Position numbers and translations under genes: made by a program
Notes under the pieces: generated by a model
What the model was told of the DNA's origin: nothing
Databases searched by the model: none
Seen by the model: only the letters and a program-made list of their open reading frames with translations
Source of the DNA: Clostridia bacterium
GTDB taxonomy: Bacteria > Bacillota > Clostridia > UMGS1810
DNA length: 7,351 nt
Assembly: GCA_017549745.1 (NCBI GenBank)
Contig: JAFYUA010000360.1
Coordinates: 1-7,351, forward strand
Direction of reading: 5' to 3'
Shown here: piece by piece, positions 1 to 6,853 of the stretch
Position numbering within the stretch: position 1 is the stretch's first letter
Layout of the letters: each line of letters starts with the position of its first letter

Positions 1-1924
1 ACTTATCTTCCGGTCGGGTGAGCATGCCGCGGCACAAGCTGTCTGTATAATTCAAAGATTCATGGTCATAATAAAACATTCTGTCAAAATAGCCGGCAAA
101 CATATTTCGCAAAAATATCTTTAAAGTATGCTTTGCCTGATACTCGCGACCACGCAGCTCACTGGTGTGGTCGGCATTAAAGTTGAATTCCGTGAGCCAA
201 AGCTCTTCACCGCCGCCGTATTCGTCTATAATATCTCGCATATCACTCGCATTTTGAAGAATTTCATCAATGGCATCCGTCTGCAGAGATTTCTTTCCAA
301 TGTAGTCGTGACAGCTTAAAATATCCATATAATCTGCAGCACCAAGCGAATAAAGACCGCGTACAAATTCTTCCTCCGCATCACGCAGACCGCCCAAAAC
401 ACCGCCTACGACAATCGCCGTGGGGTCGGCTGCTTTCACAGCCTCGTAGCCTGTTTTGAGGATATCAAAGTAGTCCTCATAATTTGCTGCACGCTCAGGG
501 TGCTCTGTATCGGTATTTACAGTAAAGTAAGGAAAAGCACCGAGACTACCCTGATCGTATTCGTTAAAAATTTCCCAATAGTGAACCTCGTCTTTCAGGC
601 TTTCTACCATAAAAGTAACATAGTTACCAAATGCCTTTAGAAAATTCTGAAATTCTGCTTCGGAGTCTGACGCCAAAACACCCTCCTCCGTCTCAGAACG
701 GCGGTAGGGGTATAGCTCAGGATACGCCACAGTATTCCAGTTGCCCAGACAAACTAAAGGCTCCTGACCATTTTTTCGAGCTTCCTCGAGGAATTTTGTG
801 TGATAATCCTGAAGTGCAAGCACTCCGGCAGTTTTTTCAACTCCTGTCCACGACATCATAATACGCGTCATATTGGCACCCGTTCGCCCGCTCAGATAGG
901 TGATTTCATCAATAAGGTCGTCATCAAAAGTCGTAGCATGAGTATTCAAGCCAAAGCTTGATTGGTTGCCCGCAGGTGAAATGGCTTCGCCTGCTCCAAG
1001 AGCGTTGACGCGCGAAAACTCTGTTGTGTCTGTCGCATAAAGAGTGCTTCCTTTTTTTAATTCTGCTTCCAACGTGTACACATCAAAAGGAAGCTCACCC
1101 ATGTCGAGTGTCAGCACGGTATGACGGTTATGCACATTCACGGTGGCAGAGCCATTATAAGACTTACCGCTTGCATCAGCCGTTGCCGTCCAACTCACGG
1201 TAAGATCGCCGAGTGCGGAAACGGTCGGGTTTTCGATGTCGAAGTTCATCTTTAGCTCCTCATCGCCAAAGAAAATGTTACCTGTGTTTGCTGAGCCGAT
1301 ATCCAAAAATGCCTTGCGCTTATCACCCCAGGCGACGGTGATTTCCGAGATGACCACAGCTCCGTAGCCCGGGTAGTAGGAATCGTACAGGTGGTCGGAA
1401 TAAACGCCGATGGTGATGTTGCGCACAGGATTTCCCCTGTCAGCAAAATAAGGGCGTTCAAGAGTGACGCTCTTTGTAATCCATGTTTCCGTTCCGCCCA
1501 ATGTGATGACATCAGCCACCTCATTGGTGAGGCTCTGCGAGTCGTATTCTACTGCAAAGCGTTTTCCTTTCGTGTTGGAATCACCGTCATAATAAGTAAT
1601 GCTCACCACAACATCCTGTTCGCCGGAAAGGTCGTGCATGAAAGAGTCAGCCAAATTCACATATATATTGGCGTGACCATATGTTCCGCTCAGGCCGTCT
1701 CCTGTGTCAACAGTTGCGTCCAAAAGCCAGCCTGTGATATTACCATATGTTTTAAGGCGCGGTGCAACCGCCGTGTTGCGCAGGCGAGCTATAGTGCCCT
1801 CAACAGTAGAGACCGCCGTTTCAGCTGGAAAGCTGATTGTGCAGGTGGTTTCGGACGCGCTGACAGGCAGGCATGCAAAAAGCAATTGGCATATTAAAAT
1901 TAAAGATATTATTTTTTTCAACAT
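1..1924 (-). CDS. Secreted clan GH-A glycoside hydrolase (GH39-like TIM barrel), 3' end cut by window edge
   Basis: This is one open frame of 641 visible residues without a stop. Residues 1-24 form a signal peptide (KK, hydrophobic core, likely cleavage after VSA). Residues 25-200 look like a beta-sandwich accessory domain (ITYYDGD near 109, ETWITKSVTL near 146). Residues 205-305 look Ig-like. A TIM barrel starts near 322 (SFGLNTHA). HYWEIFNEYD gives N454-E455, the expected acid/base Asn-Glu pair at the end of strand 4; ELWLTEFNF gives E579, the expected strand-7 nucleophile, 124 residues later. This spacing and the motifs fit clan GH-A, with GH39 beta-xylosidase-like enzymes the closest I recognise, but family and substrate are inference. 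It probably hydrolyses a plant or host glycan outside the cell. It is the last visible gene of the cluster, 130 bp after protein B. The end of the barrel and any C-terminal anchoring or binding module lie outside the window. Confidence 0.87.
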   Translation of the reverse strand, partial: MLKKIISLILICQLLFACLPVSASETTCTISFPAETAVSTVEGTIARLRNTAVAPRLKTYGNITGWLLDATVDTGDGLSGTYGHANIYVNLADSFMHDLSGEQDVVVSITYYDGDSNTKGKRFAVEYDSQSLTNEVADVITLGGTETWITKSVTLERPYFADRGNPVRNITIGVYSDHLYDSYYPGYGAVVISEITVAWGDKRKAFLDIGSANTGNIFFGDEELKMNFDIENPTVSALGDLTVSWTATADASGKSYNGSATVNVHNRHTVLTLDMGELPFDVYTLEAELKKGSTLYATDTTEFSRVNALGAGEAISPAGNQSSFGLNTHATTFDDDLIDEITYLSGRTGANMTRIMMSWTGVEKTAGVLALQDYHTKFLEEARKNGQEPLVCLGNWNTVAYPELYPYRRSETEEGVLASDSEAEFQNFLKAFGNYVTFMVESLKDEVHYWEIFNEYDQGSLGAFPYFTVNTDTEHPERAANYEDYFDILKTGYEAVKAADPTAIVVGGVLGGLRDAEEEFVRGLYSLGAADYMDILSCHDYIGKKSLQTDAIDEILQNASDMRDIIDEYGGGEELWLTEFNFNADHTSELRGREYQAKHTLKIFLRNMFAGYFDRMFYYDHESLNYTDSLCRGMLTRPEDK

Positions 1925-1930
1925 GTTACA

Positions 1931-1935
1931 CTCCT
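1931..1935 (-). promoter_or_regulatory. Ribosome binding site AGGAG of the glycosidase gene
   Basis: On the minus strand, AGGAG lies 6 nt before ATG (1922-1924) and 9 nt before the next codon, TTG (1919-1921). Both are usable starts. I chose ATG as the stronger codon, but the two upstream paralogues both start TTG-AA(A/G)-AAA (MKK), and here TTG is also followed by AAA AAA. A start at TTG would shorten the product by one residue. Confidence 0.7.
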
Positions 1936-2006
1936 ATTCAATCAGCATCGCCTGCGGAGGGCGGTTTCATTTGCACGCCGCCGACGTTGTTCAAAAATTT
2001 TAAGGG

Positions 2007-2024
2007 GGGAATCGGCAGATTCCC
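2007..2024 (-). terminator. Hairpin after protein B gene, possible weak terminator or attenuator
   Basis: On the minus strand GGGAATC, loop TGCC, GATTCCC makes a perfect 7-bp stem starting about 30 nt after the TAA stop of protein B. The bases after it are CCCTTAAAATTTTT, so the five-T run comes 9 nt after the stem rather than directly after it. That is a poor intrinsic terminator. Partial termination, or an mRNA 3'-end processing or stability role, is as likely. Confidence 0.35.
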
Positions 2025-2043
2025 GTTTCAAAAGACCCTGCCG
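2013..2043 (-). other. Alternative stem that competes with the 2007-2024 hairpin
   Basis: On the minus strand CGGCAG (2043-2038) can pair with CTGCCG (2018-2013), a 6-bp GC-rich stem around a 19-nt loop. CTGCCG contains the whole loop and one base of each arm of the 7-bp hairpin, so both stems cannot form together. The pairing is seen in the sequence; a switching function is only a possibility. Confidence 0.35.
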
Positions 2044-2054
2044 TGAGTTTTTCG

Positions 2055-4412
2055 TTATTTTGTCAGGTTAACCACCAGAGGTATTGCTCCGGTTAAGGAA
2101 TCCCAGGCAAATACCTTTACTGTGTCATATGCTTCGCCAACAGCTGTCGGTGTAAAGTCGTGGTCTTCCTGTGCCCAATAGGTGTCTGTCAGGTCAACTG
2201 TGTGGACATCCGCATAGACAAGGGTGTTTCCGTCATCTGTGTAATACGCACAAATCAGAGTACAGCCGTCATATTCGCCTGAGGTGTTGATGATATCCGC
2301 AGTAACATTCACTTTGTCGCCGGTGCTGATAGTCCCCTCTGTTGCCGCAGTAACAGTGGCACTTAAGTTTTCCAGTGCAAAGCGTCCTGCGCCTGTTGTG
2401 AGTGTGTAGGTTTTGGCAGCATCAATTATGTTGCCTGCAGCCGATGCAGCGCTTGCGTCGATGGCAAGGGTTACTGTGCTGCCGGCTTTGAAAAGTCCTG
2501 TATTAACGGTCATTATCTTTCCATCAAATGAAAGTGTGTAGTCTGAAACTTCAACGCCGTTGATGGTTATGTGGCTTGCTATATCATTTGTTACAGCGGC
2601 AGAGAAATATATGTTGATTTTGTCTGTCTCCGCCTGAATTGAAGGAGCGCCAGTTACAGAACCGTCTCTTGCAACATAGCGGATACCTTCTACATACATG
2701 GGAGTATTTGTGTATGTTACTCTCACATTGTCAACAGCAAATGCAAGTCTTACCGGCATTACCTGCGGATCGATCACAAGCCAGCCACATTCGCTCATGT
2801 CCACATTTTGCCATGCAGTCATAACTCCGCTGTTATTTACTGTGCGCAGTTTCTTCTGGGCAGCGTCATATTCAATAGTAATAGTTGTCCAGCTATTTGT
2901 ATCATTTGCCTTCGGGCTAAGGCTGAAGTTTGTAAAATTATTAATTACTGCTCCGTCGCTTGCTGCCCATTTCAAATAAAGACTGGAAGATGTATTTGAA
3001 CTACTACCCGAGCCATACTCCCACAGATAATCAAAGCTCCATTTAACTATGCCCGATTCAGGCATGCCGCCCAAATCCGTCTGAGTCAAATCTCCAATGC
3101 GATAATACCTATTCTTTGTATAATCACTTTCGCCGCCTTGATAAGGTACAGCGGCATAATTCCCATCAGCCGCAGTAAACGGGTCTGTCGCAGTGTAAGG
3201 ATGTGCCGAATCGCTGTGGGGCATTTTAATATAACGCGGTTCATCATATGCGTTACTATGGTATGTGCCGAAGCACAGAGCAGCAATACTTGATTTGGTG
3301 CTAACTACATCATTGTTAATCGTTCCGCCACTACCTAACTGATATATACCTGTGGCAGAATTAGTATGGGCAGTTGTAACATCCAGACCTTGTGTAGTTA
3401 AATCATCAAAATCCTCATCAATAAGTGTTTTTGTTGAAGTTGACGCTGTTTTGATAAGGTATGCAGCGTCGTCCAAAGGACGGTTGTAAGTGCTTCTGAA
3501 ATCTGAGCCGAAGTCGATACGATATTCAGTACCCACACTCATTTCACCCGTCCATGTGAGTGTAACTGCAGGACCGTGAGCGCTGGCAGAATCAGCGGTG
3601 ATGGGTGCTCCGCCTGTGCATGGTGTTATGGTAACCGCCGAAGCAGCAAGTGTAGAAGCCTTAACAGGCTCGTCAAACATAATGGTGGTTGTGTGGACAT
3701 TGTCAGTAACGGAATCTTTTGAAGATACATAACTAAAGGTGTTGTCCTCTGTATATGTGCTGATACCCAGGTCTCCTATAAGTGGTTTATTCCCAGGTGT
3801 CACAGTAGCATTACCACCCACAATAACGCCTGCAGCGGTACTTATATCCAAGCCTGTTAATTGCTCAAGATGTGTTCCATTCAAATATCCGTCAAGAGTT
3901 TTTTTATCAAGGTCGATAATCAGCTCAACGCGGTTCCAGTTGGCCCATGACATCTGAGTGGATGTAGCACTCGTTCCCACAAAGATGCCGCTGCCAAATT
4001 TAGCAATTTGTGTTTTTGTGCTGGTATCAAGGCTTGATCCCATGCTTGATGCCAAGTAAATATATGTAGCACAAGCTGCTGGGTAAAGGTTCACGGTAAC
4101 CTTAACCTTTCCTGTGGTGACAGCCGTTGGCAAAGCTGCACCTACAGAGGCAGAACTATAGAGATGAAGACCCTTTCTGCCTGATTGTGTCTCCACGGCA
4201 ATGCCGTCGGTTTTGTCCGCAAATGCAAGACCTGTGCCTGTAAAGTGTGAGCTGTCAAGAGCCTCAGCACCTACCGCACGCTCAGGAATTGCACCAAAAT
4301 CACAATACACGCCGTTTGCCGCGATTGCCGTCGGAGCAGCCATAGCCGGCAGGCATGACAAAATCAGCGAAACCGAAAGCAGCAAACATAAAAGTTTAGT
4401 AGTTTTTTTCAA
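2055..4412 (-). CDS. Protein B: secreted 785-aa multimodular beta-sandwich protein, paralogue of protein A
   Basis: The start is TTG (4410-4412), set by AGGAGG 8 nt upstream; it gives MKKTTKLLC and a signal peptide with likely cleavage after AMA at about 25. Modules: jelly-roll (LamG/concanavalin-like) 36-223, opening YCDFGAIP and closing IGDLGISTYTE; Ig-like 228-322, of SbsA/Big_5 type (TTTIMFDEPV, GTEYRIDFGS); second jelly-roll about 330-570, opening EDFDDLTTQ and closing FAVDNVRVTY; second Ig-like 573-675 (KINIYFSAAV, GKIMTVNTGLF); C-terminal Ig/FN3-like cap 678-785 ending near VKVFAWDSL. I see no catalytic motif, dockerin, LPXTG or SLH module. A non-catalytic glycan-binding or surface role is inferred from the folds and from the glycosidase and CBM neighbours. 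It follows protein A after 51 bp and is homologous to it over the full length. The precise function is unknown to me. Confidence 0.9.
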   Translation of the reverse strand: MKKTTKLLCLLLSVSLILSCLPAMAAPTAIAANGVYCDFGAIPERAVGAEALDSSHFTGTGLAFADKTDGIAVETQSGRKGLHLYSSASVGAALPTAVTTGKVKVTVNLYPAACATYIYLASSMGSSLDTSTKTQIAKFGSGIFVGTSATSTQMSWANWNRVELIIDLDKKTLDGYLNGTHLEQLTGLDISTAAGVIVGGNATVTPGNKPLIGDLGISTYTEDNTFSYVSSKDSVTDNVHTTTIMFDEPVKASTLAASAVTITPCTGGAPITADSASAHGPAVTLTWTGEMSVGTEYRIDFGSDFRSTYNRPLDDAAYLIKTASTSTKTLIDEDFDDLTTQGLDVTTAHTNSATGIYQLGSGGTINNDVVSTKSSIAALCFGTYHSNAYDEPRYIKMPHSDSAHPYTATDPFTAADGNYAAVPYQGGESDYTKNRYYRIGDLTQTDLGGMPESGIVKWSFDYLWEYGSGSSSNTSSSLYLKWAASDGAVINNFTNFSLSPKANDTNSWTTITIEYDAAQKKLRTVNNSGVMTAWQNVDMSECGWLVIDPQVMPVRLAFAVDNVRVTYTNTPMYVEGIRYVARDGSVTGAPSIQAETDKINIYFSAAVTNDIASHITINGVEVSDYTLSFDGKIMTVNTGLFKAGSTVTLAIDASAASAAGNIIDAAKTYTLTTGAGRFALENLSATVTAATEGTISTGDKVNVTADIINTSGEYDGCTLICAYYTDDGNTLVYADVHTVDLTDTYWAQEDHDFTPTAVGEAYDTVKVFAWDSLTGAIPLVVNLTK

Positions 4413-4420
4413 TTTAAAAA

Positions 4421-4426
4421 CCTCCT
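4421..4426 (-). promoter_or_regulatory. Ribosome binding site AGGAGG deciding the TTG start of protein B
   Basis: A perfect AGGAGG lies 8 nt before TTG at 4410-4412. The TTG is followed at once by a typical signal peptide (MKKTTKLLCLLLSVSLILSC), and protein A has the same arrangement. This makes TTG the real start rather than an internal ATG. Confidence 0.85.
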
Positions 4427-4439
4427 GTTTTTATAACTT

Positions 4440-4451
4440 TGTATATATACA
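4440..4451. repeat. Perfect 12-bp palindrome TGTATATATACA between genes A and B
   Basis: The 51-bp gap between the two paralogues (4413-4463) contains a perfect 12-bp inverted repeat without a spacer. It could be a small operator or simply AT-rich alternating sequence. No matching copy exists in the other two intergenic gaps, so I give it little weight. Confidence 0.3.
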
Positions 4452-4463
4452 CCGAGCTTTCAC

Positions 4464-6821
4464 TCAGTAACTGACCGCTTCCACAAGAGCCCAATGCTCC
4501 GTGATGGAGTTCCACGCAAACACTTTCACTGTGTCATATGCTTTGCCTGTTGCAGTGGGGATAAAATCATAGCTTTCTTTCTTAAAATACTCAGAGCTTG
4601 TCAACGAACACGGCTGATATCTGAGCTCAACCAGAGAACGACCGTTATAGTATGCCGCAACAAATGTATAGCTTTGCGCATCAGCAATGGTGTTGATGAC
4701 ATCTGCATTCACAGTGACTTTATCGCCTATGCTGATAACTCCTGCGGAGTCGGCAACCACATCGACATTCAGATTGTTCAAAGCAAAGCATCCTGAGCCG
4801 ATTGTCAGCGTGTAGGATTTTGCCTGAGCTATTTTGTTGCCTGCTGCCGACGCGGCATCTGCATCAATTGCCAGAGTTACCGAGCTGCCACCCTTAAAGA
4901 GCCCTGTGCTGACAGTCATAATCTTTTTGTCAGCTGACAGCTCATAGCTTGAAACGGTCGAGCCGTCTATGGTCACATGATTTGCTATATCATTTGCTAC
5001 AGGTGCAGAGAAATATATTTTGATTTTCTCTGTTTCTGCCTGAATTGAAGATGAACCGGTCATTGTTCCGTCAAGTGCAACATAGCGGACACCCTCCACA
5101 TAAAGAGGAGTATTCGTCCATGTTACTTTTACATTATCAACAGCAAATGACAAACGCTGCACACTTGTATTTACCGGAATCACAAGCCAGTCACAGGTGC
5201 TCATGTCCATATCTATCCAGCCACCGAGCGCATCTGCACTTGCTCCATAGCGCACCTTATGTTCGGAAGCGTTATATTCAACAACAACGCTGTTCCATTG
5301 GTTTGTATCATTGGCTTTTTGTGACATGCCGATCAGATTTGCTCCGAAGGCATTTCTGCCCTCTCCTGACCAAGTCAGAGAAACACTGCTTACCGCCGAA
5401 CCGGAACCCTGCTCCCACAAATAATCGAAGCTCCAGGTGATTATGCCTGAATCGGGCATTGTGCCAAGCTCTGTTTTTGTGAGATCGCCGAGTCGGTAGT
5501 ACAAGCCCTGTGAATATGTAGCATTGCTGTTCTGATAAGGCACTGCAGCATAATTTCCGTCCGACGCAGTGTATGGGTCATCAGCAACGTAGGGCCATGC
5601 AGAGTCGCTGTGTGGCATTTTAAGATATCGCGGTTCGTCATATGTGCCATCGTTTGATTTGTTAAAGCAAAGTGCCCCGGCGTCTGATGCAGCCTGATTC
5701 ACATCACTTTGAACCACATGACTGTCACCACCCAGCAAATAGATTGCTGTCACAGCATTGAATCCGGTTGTTACATCAAGATTCTGAGTAGTTAAATCAT
5801 CAAAGTCCTCATCAATCAGAGTCATGGTTGACTTCGACAACGGACCTGTCAGGTACGCGCCGTCATCAAGAGGTCGGTTGTAATCGCTTTTCAGACCTGA
5901 GCCGAAGTCGATTCGATATTCAGTGCCCGCACTCATTTCTCCGCGCCATGTGAGCGTAACTACAGGACCATAAGCACGGATGGCTGAAGCTGTGTATGCT
6001 TGACCGCCAACAGTTGGTTCAATAGTAACATTTGAAGCTTTCGGCAGGGTGTCGGCATTCACAGGCTCATCAAACATAATGGTGGTTGTGTGAACTCCAT
6101 CATCAACAGTATCCTCTGCCGATACACAGCTAAAGGTGTTATTTTCTGTGTATGTGCTGATGCCCAGGTCACCTATAAGCGGTTTATTGGTGGTCTGGTG
6201 TTCCGGTATTGCATTGCCGCCCACAATAACCCCCTTAACAGTAGTAATATTCAAATCTGCCAAAGTTCCGATAAGCTTTCCGTTACAATATCCTGTGAGA
6301 GTTTTTGAGGCAAGATCTGCAATCAGTTCAATGCGGTTGTAGCGGTTTTGCGTCATTGCAACCGAAGAACCACTCGTGCCCAGAGTAAAATTATCACCAA
6401 ACTTACCTATAGTCACATATGTACTGGTGGCAAGGCTGGAACCCATGCTTGAAGCCAGATAAACATAGGTGGCACGAGCACTGGGATAAATTGATAGAGT
6501 AACCTTTACTTTACCTGAGGTAACAACCATAGGCAAAGCCGCTCCCACAGAAGCAGAACTGTACAGATGCAGACCTTTGTTACCATCACCTGCCCTGTCC
6601 TCCACGGCAATGCCGCCTATAGTGTCTGCAAATGCAAGACCCTCGCTCATAAAGTATGAGTTGTCCAGAGCAGCAGCACCTACTTCCCTGACAGGAATGT
6701 CATCAAAATCACAATAGAAGCCGTTTGTGCCGATTGCCGCCGAAACACTCATAGCCGGCAAACAAGGCAAAATCAGCAAAGCCGAGAGCAGAAAACAAAG
6801 AAGTTTAGATGTTTTCTTCAA
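4464..6821 (-). CDS. Protein A: secreted 785-aa multimodular beta-sandwich protein, paralogue of protein B
   Basis: The start is TTG (6819-6821), 7 nt after GGGAGG. Residues 1-28 are a signal peptide (MKKTSKLLC, cleavage probably after SVSA). Modules in order: jelly-roll 34-225 (FYCDFDDIP opening, IGDLGISTYTE closing); Ig-like 229-325 (HTTTIMFDEPV, GTEYRIDFGS); second jelly-roll about 333-570 (EDFDDLTTQ opening, FAVDNVKVTW closing) with the block DEPRYLKMPHSDSA at 395-408 and DGNYAAVPYQ at 421-430; Ig-like 573-675 (KIKIYFSAPVANDI); C-terminal cap 678-785 with VKVFAWNSI. Module families are assigned by pattern only. There is no recognisable enzyme motif or cell-wall anchor, so a secreted or surface-held binding protein is the best inference. 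It lies 32 bp after the CBM9-like gene and 51 bp before protein B, which suggests co-transcription. An S-layer-like structural or adhesin role is an alternative. Confidence 0.9.
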   Translation of the reverse strand: MKKTSKLLCFLLSALLILPCLPAMSVSAAIGTNGFYCDFDDIPVREVGAAALDNSYFMSEGLAFADTIGGIAVEDRAGDGNKGLHLYSSASVGAALPMVVTSGKVKVTLSIYPSARATYVYLASSMGSSLATSTYVTIGKFGDNFTLGTSGSSVAMTQNRYNRIELIADLASKTLTGYCNGKLIGTLADLNITTVKGVIVGGNAIPEHQTTNKPLIGDLGISTYTENNTFSCVSAEDTVDDGVHTTTIMFDEPVNADTLPKASNVTIEPTVGGQAYTASAIRAYGPVVTLTWRGEMSAGTEYRIDFGSGLKSDYNRPLDDGAYLTGPLSKSTMTLIDEDFDDLTTQNLDVTTGFNAVTAIYLLGGDSHVVQSDVNQAASDAGALCFNKSNDGTYDEPRYLKMPHSDSAWPYVADDPYTASDGNYAAVPYQNSNATYSQGLYYRLGDLTKTELGTMPDSGIITWSFDYLWEQGSGSAVSSVSLTWSGEGRNAFGANLIGMSQKANDTNQWNSVVVEYNASEHKVRYGASADALGGWIDMDMSTCDWLVIPVNTSVQRLSFAVDNVKVTWTNTPLYVEGVRYVALDGTMTGSSSIQAETEKIKIYFSAPVANDIANHVTIDGSTVSSYELSADKKIMTVSTGLFKGGSSVTLAIDADAASAAGNKIAQAKSYTLTIGSGCFALNNLNVDVVADSAGVISIGDKVTVNADVINTIADAQSYTFVAAYYNGRSLVELRYQPCSLTSSEYFKKESYDFIPTATGKAYDTVKVFAWNSITEHWALVEAVSY

Positions 6822-6828
6822 ATTAAAA

Positions 6829-6834
6829 CCTCCC
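6829..6834 (-). promoter_or_regulatory. Ribosome binding site GGGAGG deciding the TTG start of protein A
   Basis: GGGAGG lies 7 nt before TTG at 6819-6821, in the 32-bp gap after the upstream stop. The signal peptide begins right at this codon, which fixes the start. The short gap and lack of a hairpin fit translation from a shared mRNA. Confidence 0.83.
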
Positions 6835-6853
6835 TTTTATAAATTTTCAAATA

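Larger units (their letters stand above)
1925..2054 (-). other. 130-bp intergenic spacer with several hairpin-forming segments
   Basis: This is the longest gap in the window, between the stop of protein B and the start of the glycosidase. It has no gene. It contains a perfect 7-bp stem (2007-2013 with 2018-2024), an alternative 6-bp stem (2013-2018 with 2038-2043), and a GC-rich part with a 5-bp stem (1960-1964 with 1978-1982). The GC-rich 1949-1982 stretch differs in composition from the AT-rich short gaps elsewhere in the cluster. No convincing -35/-10 pair was seen, so it is unclear whether the glycosidase has its own promoter. Confidence 0.6.
2055..6821 (-). repeat. Tandem gene duplication (proteins A and B)
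   Basis: Two adjacent genes in the same orientation encode proteins with the same module order and the same length (785 aa), despite several compensating small insertions, for example DRAGDGNKG against TQSGRKG near residue 77. Conservation is also visible in DNA: 3664-3695 and 6061-6092 are identical except for one base. Other parts, such as 355-395 and 475-500 of the proteins, have diverged strongly. This is an old tandem duplication with uneven divergence. Confidence 0.9.

Noticed and set aside
1..700. Suspected frameshift or pseudogene in the left region
   Set aside because: Reading the minus strand codon by codon from 1924 to the left edge shows one uninterrupted frame with both catalytic glutamates. 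The gene is only truncated by the window.
1391..1897. 168-codon plus-strand open frame opposite the glycosidase gene
   Set aside because: It lies wholly antisense to a well-supported coding frame with signal peptide and catalytic motifs. It has no recognisable domain and its cysteine-rich composition is typical of an antisense shadow.
1865..1924. Lipoprotein signal (LFAC, Cys18) in the glycosidase
   Set aside because: The Cys is followed by LPVSA, a normal signal peptidase I site. The paralogues have the same CLP segment with PC or SC before it, so the Cys is part of the hydrophobic core pattern rather than a lipobox.
1985..2035. Promoter for the glycosidase gene in the spacer
   Set aside because: TTGAAA- and TAAAAT-like hexamers exist on the minus strand, but their spacing is over 20 nt and other pairs are weak, so I do not call a promoter.
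4413..4463. Terminator between genes A and B
   Set aside because: The gap has only an AT palindrome, with no GC-rich stem followed by a T run.
5045..5440. 131-codon plus-strand open frame inside gene A
   Set aside because: It is antisense to conserved paralogue sequence. Its protein is rich in H, S and R, has no domain, and a similar frame in B (2639-2824) reflects only conserved opposite-strand sequence.
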